Assembly: GCF_002115725.1 (NCBI RefSeq) | Contig: NZ_JFKD01000005.1 | Span: 62,001 to 126,000, forward strand | Reading direction: 5' to 3' | Source of the DNA: Marivita cryptomonadis | Lineage (GTDB): Bacteria > Pseudomonadota > Alphaproteobacteria > Rhodobacterales > Rhodobacteraceae | DNA: 64,000 nucleotides | Part shown: positions 57,640 through 64,000 of the stretch, in pieces | Position numbering within the stretch: the first letter of the stretch is position 1 | Layout of the letters: each line of letters begins with the position of its first letter | Notes under the pieces: generated by a model | Seen by the model: only the letters and a program-made list of their open reading frames with translations | Told to the model about the DNA's origin: nothing | The model's database searches: none | Translations under genes and position numbers: made by a program

Positions 57640-57670
57640 GGGCCACCCAATCGGGTGGCCCTTTTGTTTT
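57640..57670 (+). terminator. Rho-independent terminator after tuf
   Basis: The perfect 9-bp stem GGGCCACCC / GGGTGGCCC around AATC, followed by TTTTGTTTT. Confidence 0.95.
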
Positions 57671-57771
57671 GCGACCTTTTCGGGTATGATTTTAGTACAA
57701 CCGATGGAGGGCGACGTGACCATTTCCCTGATCTGATCGACAATTTTTGAAACCAGATTCAGAGGTATGTC

Positions 57772-58425
57772 ATGCCGGAATTTTTCGCTGACCCCAACAC
57801 CCTGCATCCCGTTGTGCTGCCCGATGGTACGCCGCACACGGGCACCGTTTTTCTGAAACCGGCGCTATCCCATCCACGTATAGAGGTGGGTGATTACAGC
57901 TATGCCAGCGCGCATCATCCCCCCGAGGATTGGGCAGCTTGTCTTGCGCCATATCTGTACCCATTTTCGCCCGAGCGGCTCATAATCGGAAAATTCTGCC
58001 AGATCGCCAGCGGTGTGCAGATCATCACCTCTTCGGCCAATCACCGGCATGACGGGATATCGACCTTTCCCTTCATGATCTTTGGTGGGGGGAACCCGGC
58101 AGGGCGACCCAGTATGCCTGCGCCGGGGCCGGACACCACTATTGGGCATGATGTCTGGATCGGCAGCGGTGCGACGATCCTGCCGGGCGCGCGGATCGGG
58201 AATGGAGTGATCATCGGAGCTGGCGCGGTCGTGTCAGGTCAGGTGCCATCGTATTCGGTGGTCGCGGGCAACCCAGCCCGCATTCTTCGCGCGCGGTATG
58301 ATGCGGACACGGTGGCGCGCTTGGAGCAGCTTGCGTGGTGGGATTGGCCAATCGAAGACATCCTTGCAGCCGAGGCCGCCATTTGCGGAGGCGACATTGG
58401 CGCGTTGGAACGCAGGGCCCCCTAA
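57772..58425 (+). CDS. CatB-type hexapeptide O-acetyltransferase
   Basis: A 217-residue left-handed beta-helix acetyltransferase of the xenobiotic (CatB/Vat) branch. IGKFCQIASGVQIITSSANH with the catalytic His, FPFMIFGG, and hexapeptide turns IGHDVWIGSGATILPGARIG. Family members acetylate chloramphenicol or streptogramins, but most chromosomal relatives have unknown substrates. The ATG at 57772 follows AGAGGTATGTC. Terminator at 58437. Confidence 0.88.
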   Translation: MPEFFADPNTLHPVVLPDGTPHTGTVFLKPALSHPRIEVGDYSYASAHHPPEDWAACLAPYLYPFSPERLIIGKFCQIASGVQIITSSANHRHDGISTFPFMIFGGGNPAGRPSMPAPGPDTTIGHDVWIGSGATILPGARIGNGVIIGAGAVVSGQVPSYSVVAGNPARILRARYDADTVARLEQLAWWDWPIEDILAAEAAICGGDIGALERRAP

Positions 58426-58436
58426 ACGATTGAAGA

Positions 58437-58459
58437 CCGCCCGTTTGGGGCGGCCTTTT
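58437..58459 (+). terminator. Rho-independent terminator after the acetyltransferase gene
   Basis: CCGCCC-GTTT-GGGGCGG, followed by CCTTTTC. It could also serve the convergent small-gene array, on the other strand, less well. Confidence 0.75.
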
Positions 58460-58535
58460 CATCATCCGCGACGGAGCTTGTGTCAGAGGCTGCGTCGCGG
58501 GGAGTGGTGTGCGACCGTCAGGGGCCGTGTCTGGA

Positions 58536-58742
58536 TCACTTGACCAGAGCTTGGATAACGGCGCGCTTTTCGCCGTTGCTGTCACCGGAATGGATGACGG
58601 ACAGGATGGTGTTGACCTCGGCTTCGGTCAGCGTGGAGACGTCGACATTGGGTGCGAATTGCGAGATGCCCGAGGTGTCGACCATTGCGGATGCCGAGAA
58701 TGCGGTGAGGGCGAGGGCAGTTGCTGCGATCAGAGTTTTCAT
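58536..58742 (-). CDS. Secreted 68-residue repeat-module protein, tandem copy 1
   Basis: 68 residues: signal peptide (about 1-19, ending ASA) and a mature domain of about 49 residues (QFAPNVDVSTLTEAEVNTIL, then HSGDSNGEKRAVIQALVK). The mature part matches a module found about three times in the 194-residue protein at 61292. The ATG at 58742 follows AAAGGACTTTAGAAA. The protein is identical to copy 3. Function unknown; exported. Confidence 0.8.
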   Translation of the reverse strand: MKTLIAATALALTAFSASAMVDTSGISQFAPNVDVSTLTEAEVNTILSVIHSGDSNGEKRAVIQALVK

Positions 58743-58772
58743 TTTCTAAAGTCCTTTTGTGTGAGGGTTGAT

Positions 58773-58979
58773 TTACTTGACGAGGGCCTGGATGACGGCG
58801 CGCTTTTCGCCGTTGCTGTCACCGGAATGGATGACGGACAGGATGGTGTTGACCTCGGCTTCGGTCAGTGTGGAGACGTCGACGTTGGGTGCGAATTGCG
58901 AGATGCCCGAGGTGTCGACCATGGCGGATGCCGAGAACGCGGTGAGGGTGAGGGCGGTTGCTGCGATCAGAGTTTTCAT
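58773..58979 (-). CDS. Secreted 68-residue repeat-module protein, tandem copy 2 (RBS displaced by IS)
   Basis: Identical to copies 1 and 3 except one signal-peptide residue (Ala to Thr near position 12). The coding sequence is intact, but the IS630-family element has inserted 5 bases before its ATG. The AAAGGACT ribosome site that precedes the copy-1 ATG is now on the far side of the element (60129-60137). Translation of this copy is therefore probably lost or reduced. Confidence 0.78.
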   Translation of the reverse strand: MKTLIAATALTLTAFSASAMVDTSGISQFAPNVDVSTLTEAEVNTILSVIHSGDSNGEKRAVIQALVK

Positions 58980-58986
58980 TTTCTTA

Positions 58987-60126
58987 TACTTGGAGTCACT
59001 GAAGACCCGAGATTTGAAGGGTTGACGTGCAAGCAGGTCGCGATTCAGGTTACGGCATGATCCGTCCCGGTTTTCTTACCTCTTCAGAGCGGCATGAGCT
59101 TGTTGCGTGCGTGCGCAGCCATCGCGAAGACCACGGCGTTGCACGGCGGGCCAATGCAATCGTGCTCCTTGATGATGGGAAGTCCTGTCAGGCCATCGCG
59201 GAGTTTCTCTACCTGGACGATGATACCATTCGGGGCTGGTACAAGACCTACCGGGAGGGTGGCTGGGACGCCCTTTCGACCGACGGCTGGAAGGGCGGCC
59301 AGGCCCGCATGACCTCAGTTCAAGAGATGGAACTTTGCGCTTGGCTGGACGAACGCTTCTGTCGATCGACTGTCGAGATCAGGGCGTATATCGCGGCGCA
59401 GCATGGCGTGGACTACTCCCATTCGGGCTGCATCAAGCTCCTGGCACGGCTGGGCTACGAGTACCGAAAGCCGAAAGGGCTTCCGCGTGTCGCAAGTACC
59501 GAGAAGCAGGCCGAATTCATTGCCATGTATGAGCGGCTGCTGAACGGGTTGGGTGCCGATGAGGCCGTATACTTCGCCGATGCCGTGCATCCCGAATACC
59601 AGACAAAGCCCGCGTTTGGCTGGGTCAAGGCAGGCTCAAAACCCGCCGTGACAACCACCACAGGGCGCGGGCGCGTGAATATCCATGGTGCGCTCAACCT
59701 TGAAACCTTCGACGCGCCCTTTGTCGAGCCCACCACCGTAGACGGGGTCAGCGCGGCGCAGCTTCTTGCCAAGATTGAGGCGCGCAATCCCCACAAACGC
59801 CTCATCCATGTAATCTGGGACAACGCTGCTTACCACAAGGGCCCAGACGTTCGTGAATTCCTCGCGCGGCCGGACTGCCGCATCCACCTGATCCAACTGC
59901 CGCCCTATTGCCCACACCTGAACCCTATCGAACGATTATGGGCTGTCATGCACCAATGCGTCACCCACAATCACCACTACCCCACGCAAAAGCAGTTCGC
60001 AGATGCGATCCTGAGGTTCTTCCGGGAGACCCTGCCTAACCAGTGGGAAACCTTCCGAAGCCAAGTGTCAGATAGCTTCAGGGTCGTCACTCACGAAAAA
60101 TTTCGGGTTTTAGCGTAATCGCGGTA
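58987..60126 (+). mobile_element. IS630-family insertion sequence, 1140 bp
   Basis: Ends are inferred by comparing the broken spacer with the intact copy 1-2 spacer. TA target duplications lie at 58985-58986 and 60127-60128, the known IS630/Tc1 target preference. Left end TACTTGGAGT and right end reverse complement TACCGCGATT begin imperfect inverted repeats that share ACCCGA.ATTT and TGACG further in. It carries one intact transposase. Confidence 0.88.
59057..60118 (+). CDS. IS630-family transposase
   Basis: 353 residues: an N-terminal helix-turn-helix (about 15-100, QAIAEFLYLDDDTIRGWYKT) and a DDE domain. Catalytic acids are likely in YFADAVHP, VIWDNAAYHKG and the NPIERLWAVMH Glu. The reading frame is uninterrupted, so it may be active. 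The ATG at 59057 is chosen. Confidence 0.93.
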   Translation: MIRPGFLTSSERHELVACVRSHREDHGVARRANAIVLLDDGKSCQAIAEFLYLDDDTIRGWYKTYREGGWDALSTDGWKGGQARMTSVQEMELCAWLDERFCRSTVEIRAYIAAQHGVDYSHSGCIKLLARLGYEYRKPKGLPRVASTEKQAEFIAMYERLLNGLGADEAVYFADAVHPEYQTKPAFGWVKAGSKPAVTTTTGRGRVNIHGALNLETFDAPFVEPTTVDGVSAAQLLAKIEARNPHKRLIHVIWDNAAYHKGPDVREFLARPDCRIHLIQLPPYCPHLNPIERLWAVMHQCVTHNHHYPTQKQFADAILRFFRETLPNQWETFRSQVSDSFRVVTHEKFRVLA

Positions 60127-60151
60127 TAAGTCCTTTTGTGTGAGGGTTGGT

Positions 60152-60358
60152 TTACTTGACGAGGGCCTGGATGACGGCGCGCTTTTCGCCGTTGCTGTCA
60201 CCGGAATGGATGACGGACAGGATGGTGTTGACCTCGGCTTCGGTCAGCGTGGAGACATCGACGTTGGGTGCGAATTGCGAGATGCCCGAGGTGTCGACCA
60301 TGGCAGATGCCGAGAATGCGGTGAGGGCGAGGGCGGTTGCTGCGATCAAAGTTTTCAT
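60152..60358 (-). CDS. Secreted 68-residue repeat-module protein, tandem copy 3
   Basis: Protein identical to copy 1. The ATG at 60358 follows AAAGGACCAAACAT. It is the most upstream copy on the minus strand, so any promoter for the array probably lies in 60359-60600. The downstream spacer (60129-60151) matches the copy 1-2 spacer almost exactly. Confidence 0.8.
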   Translation of the reverse strand: MKTLIAATALALTAFSASAMVDTSGISQFAPNVDVSTLTEAEVNTILSVIHSGDSNGEKRAVIQALVK

Positions 60359-61098
60359 ATGTTTGGTCCTTTGGTTTGTATTGCGATGCGCCGTGTGGCG
60401 CGGTTTCGGTTGTGTCTGTCGTCGGTCTGTCTGTCCGACACCAATCAAGTTAGGGTTGGTGCGGCGGGCTTTGAATTCACAGCTCGTGCACAGCGGCTCT
60501 CGCAAAAGTGGCCTTGACGCGAGGGGCGGGCGATCACCCCCTGCGCGCGACTGCACAGGCTTGGTGCGGGTCAGGATTTGTTGGGTTTTTGGCGGTGTTC
60601 GGATGGCAGGATTTGACACTGCTGCGTGACGGAGATCACGGGTTCGGCGATGTCCTATGACGTATCAAGAAAATGTGACGGTCCGGAAAAGGGCATATGT
60701 TTCAATGGGAACACCGGAGTGCGAGCAGCCGAGACCACGGCCGTGATCCTTGTGTCAGGCGGCAGTGCCGGTTTCCTGTGGCTGGGTGAGTCGTTCAGGG
60801 CGTATTTTGCTGCTGTTTGGAGTGCGGAAGGTTCACCGTGCAGTTCAAAAGCGGCAACTGGGGCGCGCGCTGCGAGGCAAGCGGCTTCGACGCGGCTTGG
60901 TTGAAGAGGTATTGAAACCGCTTGCGCACCGCGTTGCAAACCTAGTCTGAAAACCCGCTTAAACGGGTTTACACTGACGAACACTCATTTTTGCGAAAGC
61001 CGTTGGGCTGCTCTTGAGCACGAGAATTTTTTGTCCGTGCTTTGGCGTTCTGGGCCTTGATTTCAGTGTGGCCTTGGAATACCCGTCGTCTCGGCCTT
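60359..61098. other. 740-bp region without a supported gene
   Basis: The part nearest copy 3 (60359-60600) probably holds its leader and promoter. Beyond it, overlapping open frames on both strands have no recognisable product or good ribosome site. A palindromic hairpin AAACCCG-CTTAAA-CGGGTTT lies at about 60952-60972. The last 100 bp should contain the tRNA-Trp promoter. Confidence 0.4.
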
Positions 61099-61174
61099 AG
61101 GGGTATAGCTCAGCTGGTAGAGCGACGGTCTCCAAAACCGTAGGTCGCGGGTTCGAACCCTGCTGCCCCTGCCA
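61099..61174 (+). tRNA. tRNA-Trp (CCA anticodon)
   Basis: A full cloverleaf: acceptor AGGGGTA / TGCCCCT (61099-61105 with 61164-61170), D-arm GCTCAGCTGGTAGAGC, anticodon stem-loop ACGGTCTCCAAAACCGT with CCA, T-arm GCGGGTTCGAACCCTGC, and an encoded 3' GCCA. Its place before secE-nusG is the usual bacterial arrangement. Confidence 0.97.
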
Positions 61175-61242
61175 CTTCCGAAATACGAATAGTCTGGATC
61201 GCTGTCTCGCGGGAACGCAAGGCATTCAAAGGCCCGAGCAAC

Positions 61243-61270
61243 AAAAAAGGCCGCCCCGATGGGACGGCCC
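61243..61270 (-). terminator. Rho-independent terminator after the 194-residue gene
   Basis: Minus-strand stem GGCCGTCCC / GGGGCGGCC around ATC, followed by TTTTTTGTT. It lies 22 bp after the stop at 61292. Confidence 0.88.
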
Positions 61271-61291
61271 TGTGATCATGATTCAGCGGGA

Positions 61292-61876
61292 TCAGTTGAT
61301 CAGCGCTTCGATCTGAGCGGCCTTCTCATTGCGCGACATGCCGCTGTGCACATAGCTCATCGCGAGGGCCAATTCCTCTTGCGTCAATACGGTGACGTCC
61401 GCTTCTGGGACGTAGTTGCGCAACATGGCGGCTTGACCTTCGCCGACGATTGTCAGCGTATCAGCATCCATCTCCGCGCCGCCGAGGATGGCTTCAACAC
61501 GGTTGGTGATCGTGGCGCGAGATTCGCCACCATAGGTCACGGCCAGTGCTGCTTCGGCTTGCGACTGGGTAATCGCACCAAAATCAGTGTTGGGCGCGTA
61601 ATCCAGCAGACGCGCCATCTCGGCTTCGCTGATCATCGCGATGCCCATATCGACATTGTCGTCCGTGCCAAGTGCACGCAATTTGGCGGTCTTTTCGCCG
61701 TTGGACATGCCAGAGGTCACGATGCCATAGGCAATATCGTAATCGGTGTCAGTGAATGTCGTGGTGTCGATGCCTGCGTTAAAGGTCTGCACCTGTTGAA
61801 TCTGGGCTTCGGTCGCGGCAAACGCTGCGGTGCCGAGTGTCGTTGCGAGTGCGGTTGCAATCATCATGCGTGTCAT
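61292..61876 (-). CDS. Secreted 194-residue protein with about three copies of the small-protein module
   Basis: A signal peptide (about 1-20, ending AFAA) and three internal repeats of about 40 residues: GIDTTTFTDTDYD..VTSGMSNGEK; APNTDFGAITQSQ..TYGGESRATI; VPEADVTVLTQEE..VHSGMSRNEK. The third aligns best with the 68-residue tandem proteins (VDVSTLTEAE..IHSGDSNGEK). The ATG at 61876 follows AAAGGACATCACA, the same AAAGGAC ribosome-site core as the small genes. Function unknown. Confidence 0.82.
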   Translation of the reverse strand: MTRMMIATALATTLGTAAFAATEAQIQQVQTFNAGIDTTTFTDTDYDIAYGIVTSGMSNGEKTAKLRALGTDDNVDMGIAMISEAEMARLLDYAPNTDFGAITQSQAEAALAVTYGGESRATITNRVEAILGGAEMDADTLTIVGEGQAAMLRNYVPEADVTVLTQEELALAMSYVHSGMSRNEKAAQIEALIN

Positions 61877-62169
61877 TGTGATGTCCTTTCGTTACTATAC
61901 GTCGTCTTTGGTCTTAGTGCCGGCGGTGCAGTGCCCGTCGGCTCTGGTGGACAAACCGGATCAAGGCGGGAAACGTTCCTGCAAGTCGTTGGAAAAACGG
62001 ACACATCTTTGTGACGGCGCCAGTTGGAACTTTTCTACACTGACGGCTTCACGCGCGTTCCGCTTTAATGGTGGGCCACATGATGCGTCTTATCGGTCGC
62101 GGCTTGCTTGAATTCGGGTTGCGTCTTCGCTAAGTGCGAAGTGAGCAAACGCAGAGTGAGACCATTATC
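61877..62169. other. Divergent gap between the 194-residue gene and secE
   Basis: 293 bp with no gene supported. A small hairpin CTTCGC-TAAGT-GCGAAG lies at 62125-62141 in the secE leader. Promoters for both flanking genes are expected here but could not be assigned. Confidence 0.35.
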
Positions 62170-62367
62170 ATGGCTACGACCAACCCACTTCAGTTCATTC
62201 AGCAGGTTCGTGCTGAGGTGTCGAAGATCGTCTGGCCGACGCGGCGCGAGGTCCTCTTGACCACCGTGATGGTCTTTATCATGGCCGCATTGACGGCAGT
62301 GTTCTTTGCGTTGGTGGATATTTTGATCCGCAGCGGGCTCCAGGGCCTTCTGAACCTCTTCGGGTAA
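62170..62367 (+). CDS. secE: Preprotein translocase subunit SecE
   Basis: 65 residues with the amphipathic KIVWPTRREVL segment and a single transmembrane helix (about 35-58), the minimal SecE form. The ATG at 62170 is taken; the frame is open 36 bases upstream. Confidence 0.95.
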   Translation: MATTNPLQFIQQVRAEVSKIVWPTRREVLLTTVMVFIMAALTAVFFALVDILIRSGLQGLLNLFG

Positions 62368-62429
62368 GATCGGGTCTGCTCTTGAAAAGGGCGGGCTAAG
62401 ACGGTAACTGACCCGACAAGACGGAATGA

Positions 62430-62465
62430 GGCGTGCATCGATTCGAGTTGCACGCCGATTTTTTG
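62430..62465 (+). terminator. Strong terminator-like hairpin between secE and nusG
   Basis: The perfect stem GGCGTGCA (62430-62437) / TGCACGCC (62449-62456) around an 11-base loop, followed by GATTTTTTG. If functional, it separates nusG expression from secE. Confidence 0.75.
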
Positions 62466-62547
62466 TTCCGGAGCGGATGCGCCTGCGCGTCGGCCACAAA
62501 ACAACAGACGGCGTCTTAGCCGCATGGACAAGAAGGTTTGCGACCAG

Positions 62548-63078
62548 ATGGCGAAGCGGTGGTACTCGGTCAGTGTTCTGTCGAATTTCGAAAAGAAAAT
62601 CGCAGAACAGATCCTGCAAGCGGTCGAGGAGCAGGGGCTTCAGGACCAGATCGAAGAAGTGATGGTGCCGACCGAGGAAGTGATTGAAATCCGTCGCGGC
62701 AAGAAGGTCACGGCAGAGCGTCGCTTCATGCCGGGTTATGTGCTGGTGCGGATGGAGATGTCGGATCAGGGCTATCACCTGATCAACTCGATCAACCGCG
62801 TCACCGGATTCCTTGGTCCGCAGGGCCGCCCGATGCCGATGCGCGACGCCGAAGTGCAGGCCATCTTGGGCCGTGTCGCCGAAGGTGAAGAGACGCCGCG
62901 TACGCTGATCCATTTCGAGATTGGCGAGAAGGTCAAGGTCAACGACGGTCCGTTCGAGGATTTCGATGGCATGATCGAAGAAGTGGACGACGACAACCAG
63001 CGCCTGAAGGTGTCGGTTGTGATCTTTGGCCGGGAAACCCCGGTCGAACTGGAATACACGCAGGTCACGAAGCAATAG
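62548..63078 (+). CDS. nusG: Transcription termination/antitermination factor NusG
   Basis: About 176 residues from MAKRWYSVSVL: an NGN domain (about 1-115, RRFMPGYVLVRMEM, INRVTGFLG) and a KOW domain (about 125-176, DGPFEDFDGMIEEV). An in-frame ATG at 62524 would add eight residues. Family alignment favours 62548; neither has a strong ribosome site. Confidence 0.95.
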   Translation: MAKRWYSVSVLSNFEKKIAEQILQAVEEQGLQDQIEEVMVPTEEVIEIRRGKKVTAERRFMPGYVLVRMEMSDQGYHLINSINRVTGFLGPQGRPMPMRDAEVQAILGRVAEGEETPRTLIHFEIGEKVKVNDGPFEDFDGMIEEVDDDNQRLKVSVVIFGRETPVELEYTQVTKQ

Positions 63079-63209
63079 TGATCTGAGTGCGGGCAGGGCA
63101 ACCTGCCGAAAGAGCGTGGGAGGCGAGCGGCACGCGTGTCGTGGACCGGACCACACAACATGAGTGACCTTGGAACGCGTTCCCGGGTCGTTGGAAAAGG
63201 AGAGGCCAG

Positions 63210-63659
63210 ATGGCCAAGAAACTTGCTGGCAAGATGAAGCTGCAGATCCCTGCAGGCAAAGCCAACCCAAGCCCGCCCGTGGGCCCTGCGCTGGGTCAGC
63301 GCGGCATCAATATCATGGAATTTTGCAAGGCGTTCAACGCCAAGACGCAGGATATGGAAGAGGGCGCACCCTGCCCGACAGAGATTATCTATTACCAGGA
63401 TAAATCCTTCACCATGAACATCAAGACGCCGCCCGCGTCTTACTACCTGAAGAAGGCCGCCGGTCTGAAGCCTGTTGGCAAGCGGAACCGTCCGCGTGGT
63501 GCCGAAAATCCCGGCCGCGAGACCATCGCAACCGTGACTGTCGCTCAAGTGCGCGAGATTGCGGAAGCCAAGATGAAAGACCTCAACGCAAACGACGTTG
63601 AAGGTGCAATGCAGATTATCCTGGGCTCTGCGAAGTCCATGGGCATCGAGGTGAAGTAA
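63210..63659 (+). CDS. rplK: 50S ribosomal protein L11
   Basis: 149 residues. It starts [20 protein letters not shown] and carries [18 protein letters not shown] and the C-terminal rRNA-binding domain ending [11 protein letters not shown]. Ribosome site GGAGAGG. It pairs with rplA 1 bp downstream; the L1 protein is the usual translational repressor of this operon. Confidence 0.98.
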   Translation: MAKKLAGKMKLQIPAGKANPSPPVGPALGQRGINIMEFCKAFNAKTQDMEEGAPCPTEIIYYQDKSFTMNIKTPPASYYLKKAAGLKPVGKRNRPRGAENPGRETIATVTVAQVREIAEAKMKDLNANDVEGAMQIILGSAKSMGIEVK

Positions 63660-63660
63660 G

Positions 63661-64000
63661 ATGGCTAAGCTTGGAAAACGCACCCGCGCCGCCCGCGAAG
63701 CCTTTGTTGGCAAAGACGACGTGACCGTTGCTGAAGCGGTTGCTCTGATCAAGGCGAACGCAAACGCAAAGTTCGACGAAACGCTTGAAATCGCGATGAA
63801 CCTCGGTGTTGATCCGCGTCACGCGGACCAGATGGTTCGTGGCGTTGTCGGACTGCCTAACGGCACTGGCAAGACTGTTCGCGTCGCCGTGTTCGCACGT
63901 GGTCCGAAGGCTGACGAAGCCAAGGCCGCGGGCGCAGATATCGTTGGCGCAGAAGATCTGATGGAAACCGTCCAAGGCGGCACCATCGACTTTGACCGCT
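63661..64000 (+). CDS. rplA: 50S ribosomal protein L1 (3' truncated by window end)
   Basis: The first 113 residues are visible ([17 protein letters not shown] .. [16 protein letters not shown] segment .. [20 protein letters not shown]), matching L1. The frame is open to base 64000. It starts 1 bp after rplK. Confidence 0.97.
   Translation, partial: MAKLGKRTRAAREAFVGKDDVTVAEAVALIKANANAKFDETLEIAMNLGVDPRHADQMVRGVVGLPNGTGKTVRVAVFARGPKADEAKAAGADIVGAEDLMETVQGGTIDFDR

Larger units (their letters stand above)
58536..60358 (-). repeat. Tandem triplication of a 237-bp gene-plus-spacer unit
   Basis: Three units of gene (207 bp) plus spacer (30 bp) are nearly identical at the DNA level, with the IS inside the second spacer. 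Identity this high implies recent duplication or gene conversion. Confidence 0.85.

Noticed and set aside
57772..58425. Calling the CatB-type gene an antibiotic resistance determinant
   Set aside because: Membership of the xenobiotic acetyltransferase branch alone does not show drug acetylation. No mobile or resistance context is adjacent.
58536..60358. Possible CRISPR-like array from the regularly spaced repeats
   Set aside because: The unit is a 237-bp protein-coding gene plus spacer, not short repeats with variable spacers. No cas genes. No CRISPR array was seen in the window.
60626..60984. Overlapping open frames of 92 and 109 codons on opposite strands
   Set aside because: Neither has a convincing ribosome site, signal or recognisable family.

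Overview
The window is a chromosomal segment of a marine alphaproteobacterium, most likely Rhodobacterales (Roseobacter group). The evidence is the gene order miaB-phoH-ybeY-corC-lnt-metK-trmB, a SAM/SAH-type riboswitch in front of metK (a class known from Rhodobacterales), a malyl-CoA lyase closely resembling the Rhodobacter protein, a TRAP transporter, and intergenic repeats typical of the group. Base composition is GC-rich except for one AT-rich lysozyme-like gene at about 24.2-25.4 kb.

Layout. 1-11.4 kb: housekeeping genes on the plus strand (tRNA and rRNA modification, lipoprotein acylation, SAM synthesis, cmk, rpsA). 11.5-14.3 kb: a three-gene minus-strand operon (BKACE-type cleavage enzyme, TIM-barrel protein, fatty acid desaturase). 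14.5-16.1 kb: a lytic transglycosylase and a small membrane protein. 16.3-21.8 kb: a full urease operon (ureD-A-orf-B-orf-C-E-F-G). 21.8-25.4 kb: NUDIX, di-haem peroxidase, Sel1 protein and the foreign-looking lysozyme-like gene.

25.8-33.3 kb is the most interesting metabolic locus. It holds a DctPQM TRAP transporter, a flavin reductase, an aldo/keto reductase, an SsuD-like flavin monooxygenase, a divergent GntR/UTRA regulator and a Gfo/Idh/MocA enzyme. This set fits an oxidative (sulfo-SMO type) sulfoquinovose pathway, with a TRAP system in place of the ABC transporter and an NAD-dependent glycosidase candidate in place of the GH31 sulfoquinovosidase. This is inference from family membership and gene context.

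33.5-41.5 kb: a type I secretion system (TolC-like, ABC, HlyD-like) with its probable cargo, a 1064-residue BapA-like adhesin of repeated Ig-like domains. 41.9-46.7 kb: dtd, accA, LysE and Lrp genes, a second lytic transglycosylase, a LysR regulator and small proteins. 46.7-54.2 kb: mcl1, then dgcN-dgcA (D-glutamate use), a membrane protein, a homocysteine methyltransferase-like gene, a D-amino acid aminotransferase and an FAD oxidoreductase. This looks like a D-amino acid catabolic neighbourhood. 54.2-58.5 kb: P450, a lipoprotein, tuf and a hexapeptide acetyltransferase.

58.5-61.9 kb holds three almost identical tandem genes for a 68-residue secreted protein. An IS630-family element has inserted between the ribosome binding site and the start codon of the middle copy. 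Beyond tRNA-Trp lies a 194-residue secreted protein built from about three divergent copies of the same module. The window closes with secE, nusG, rplK and the start of rplA.
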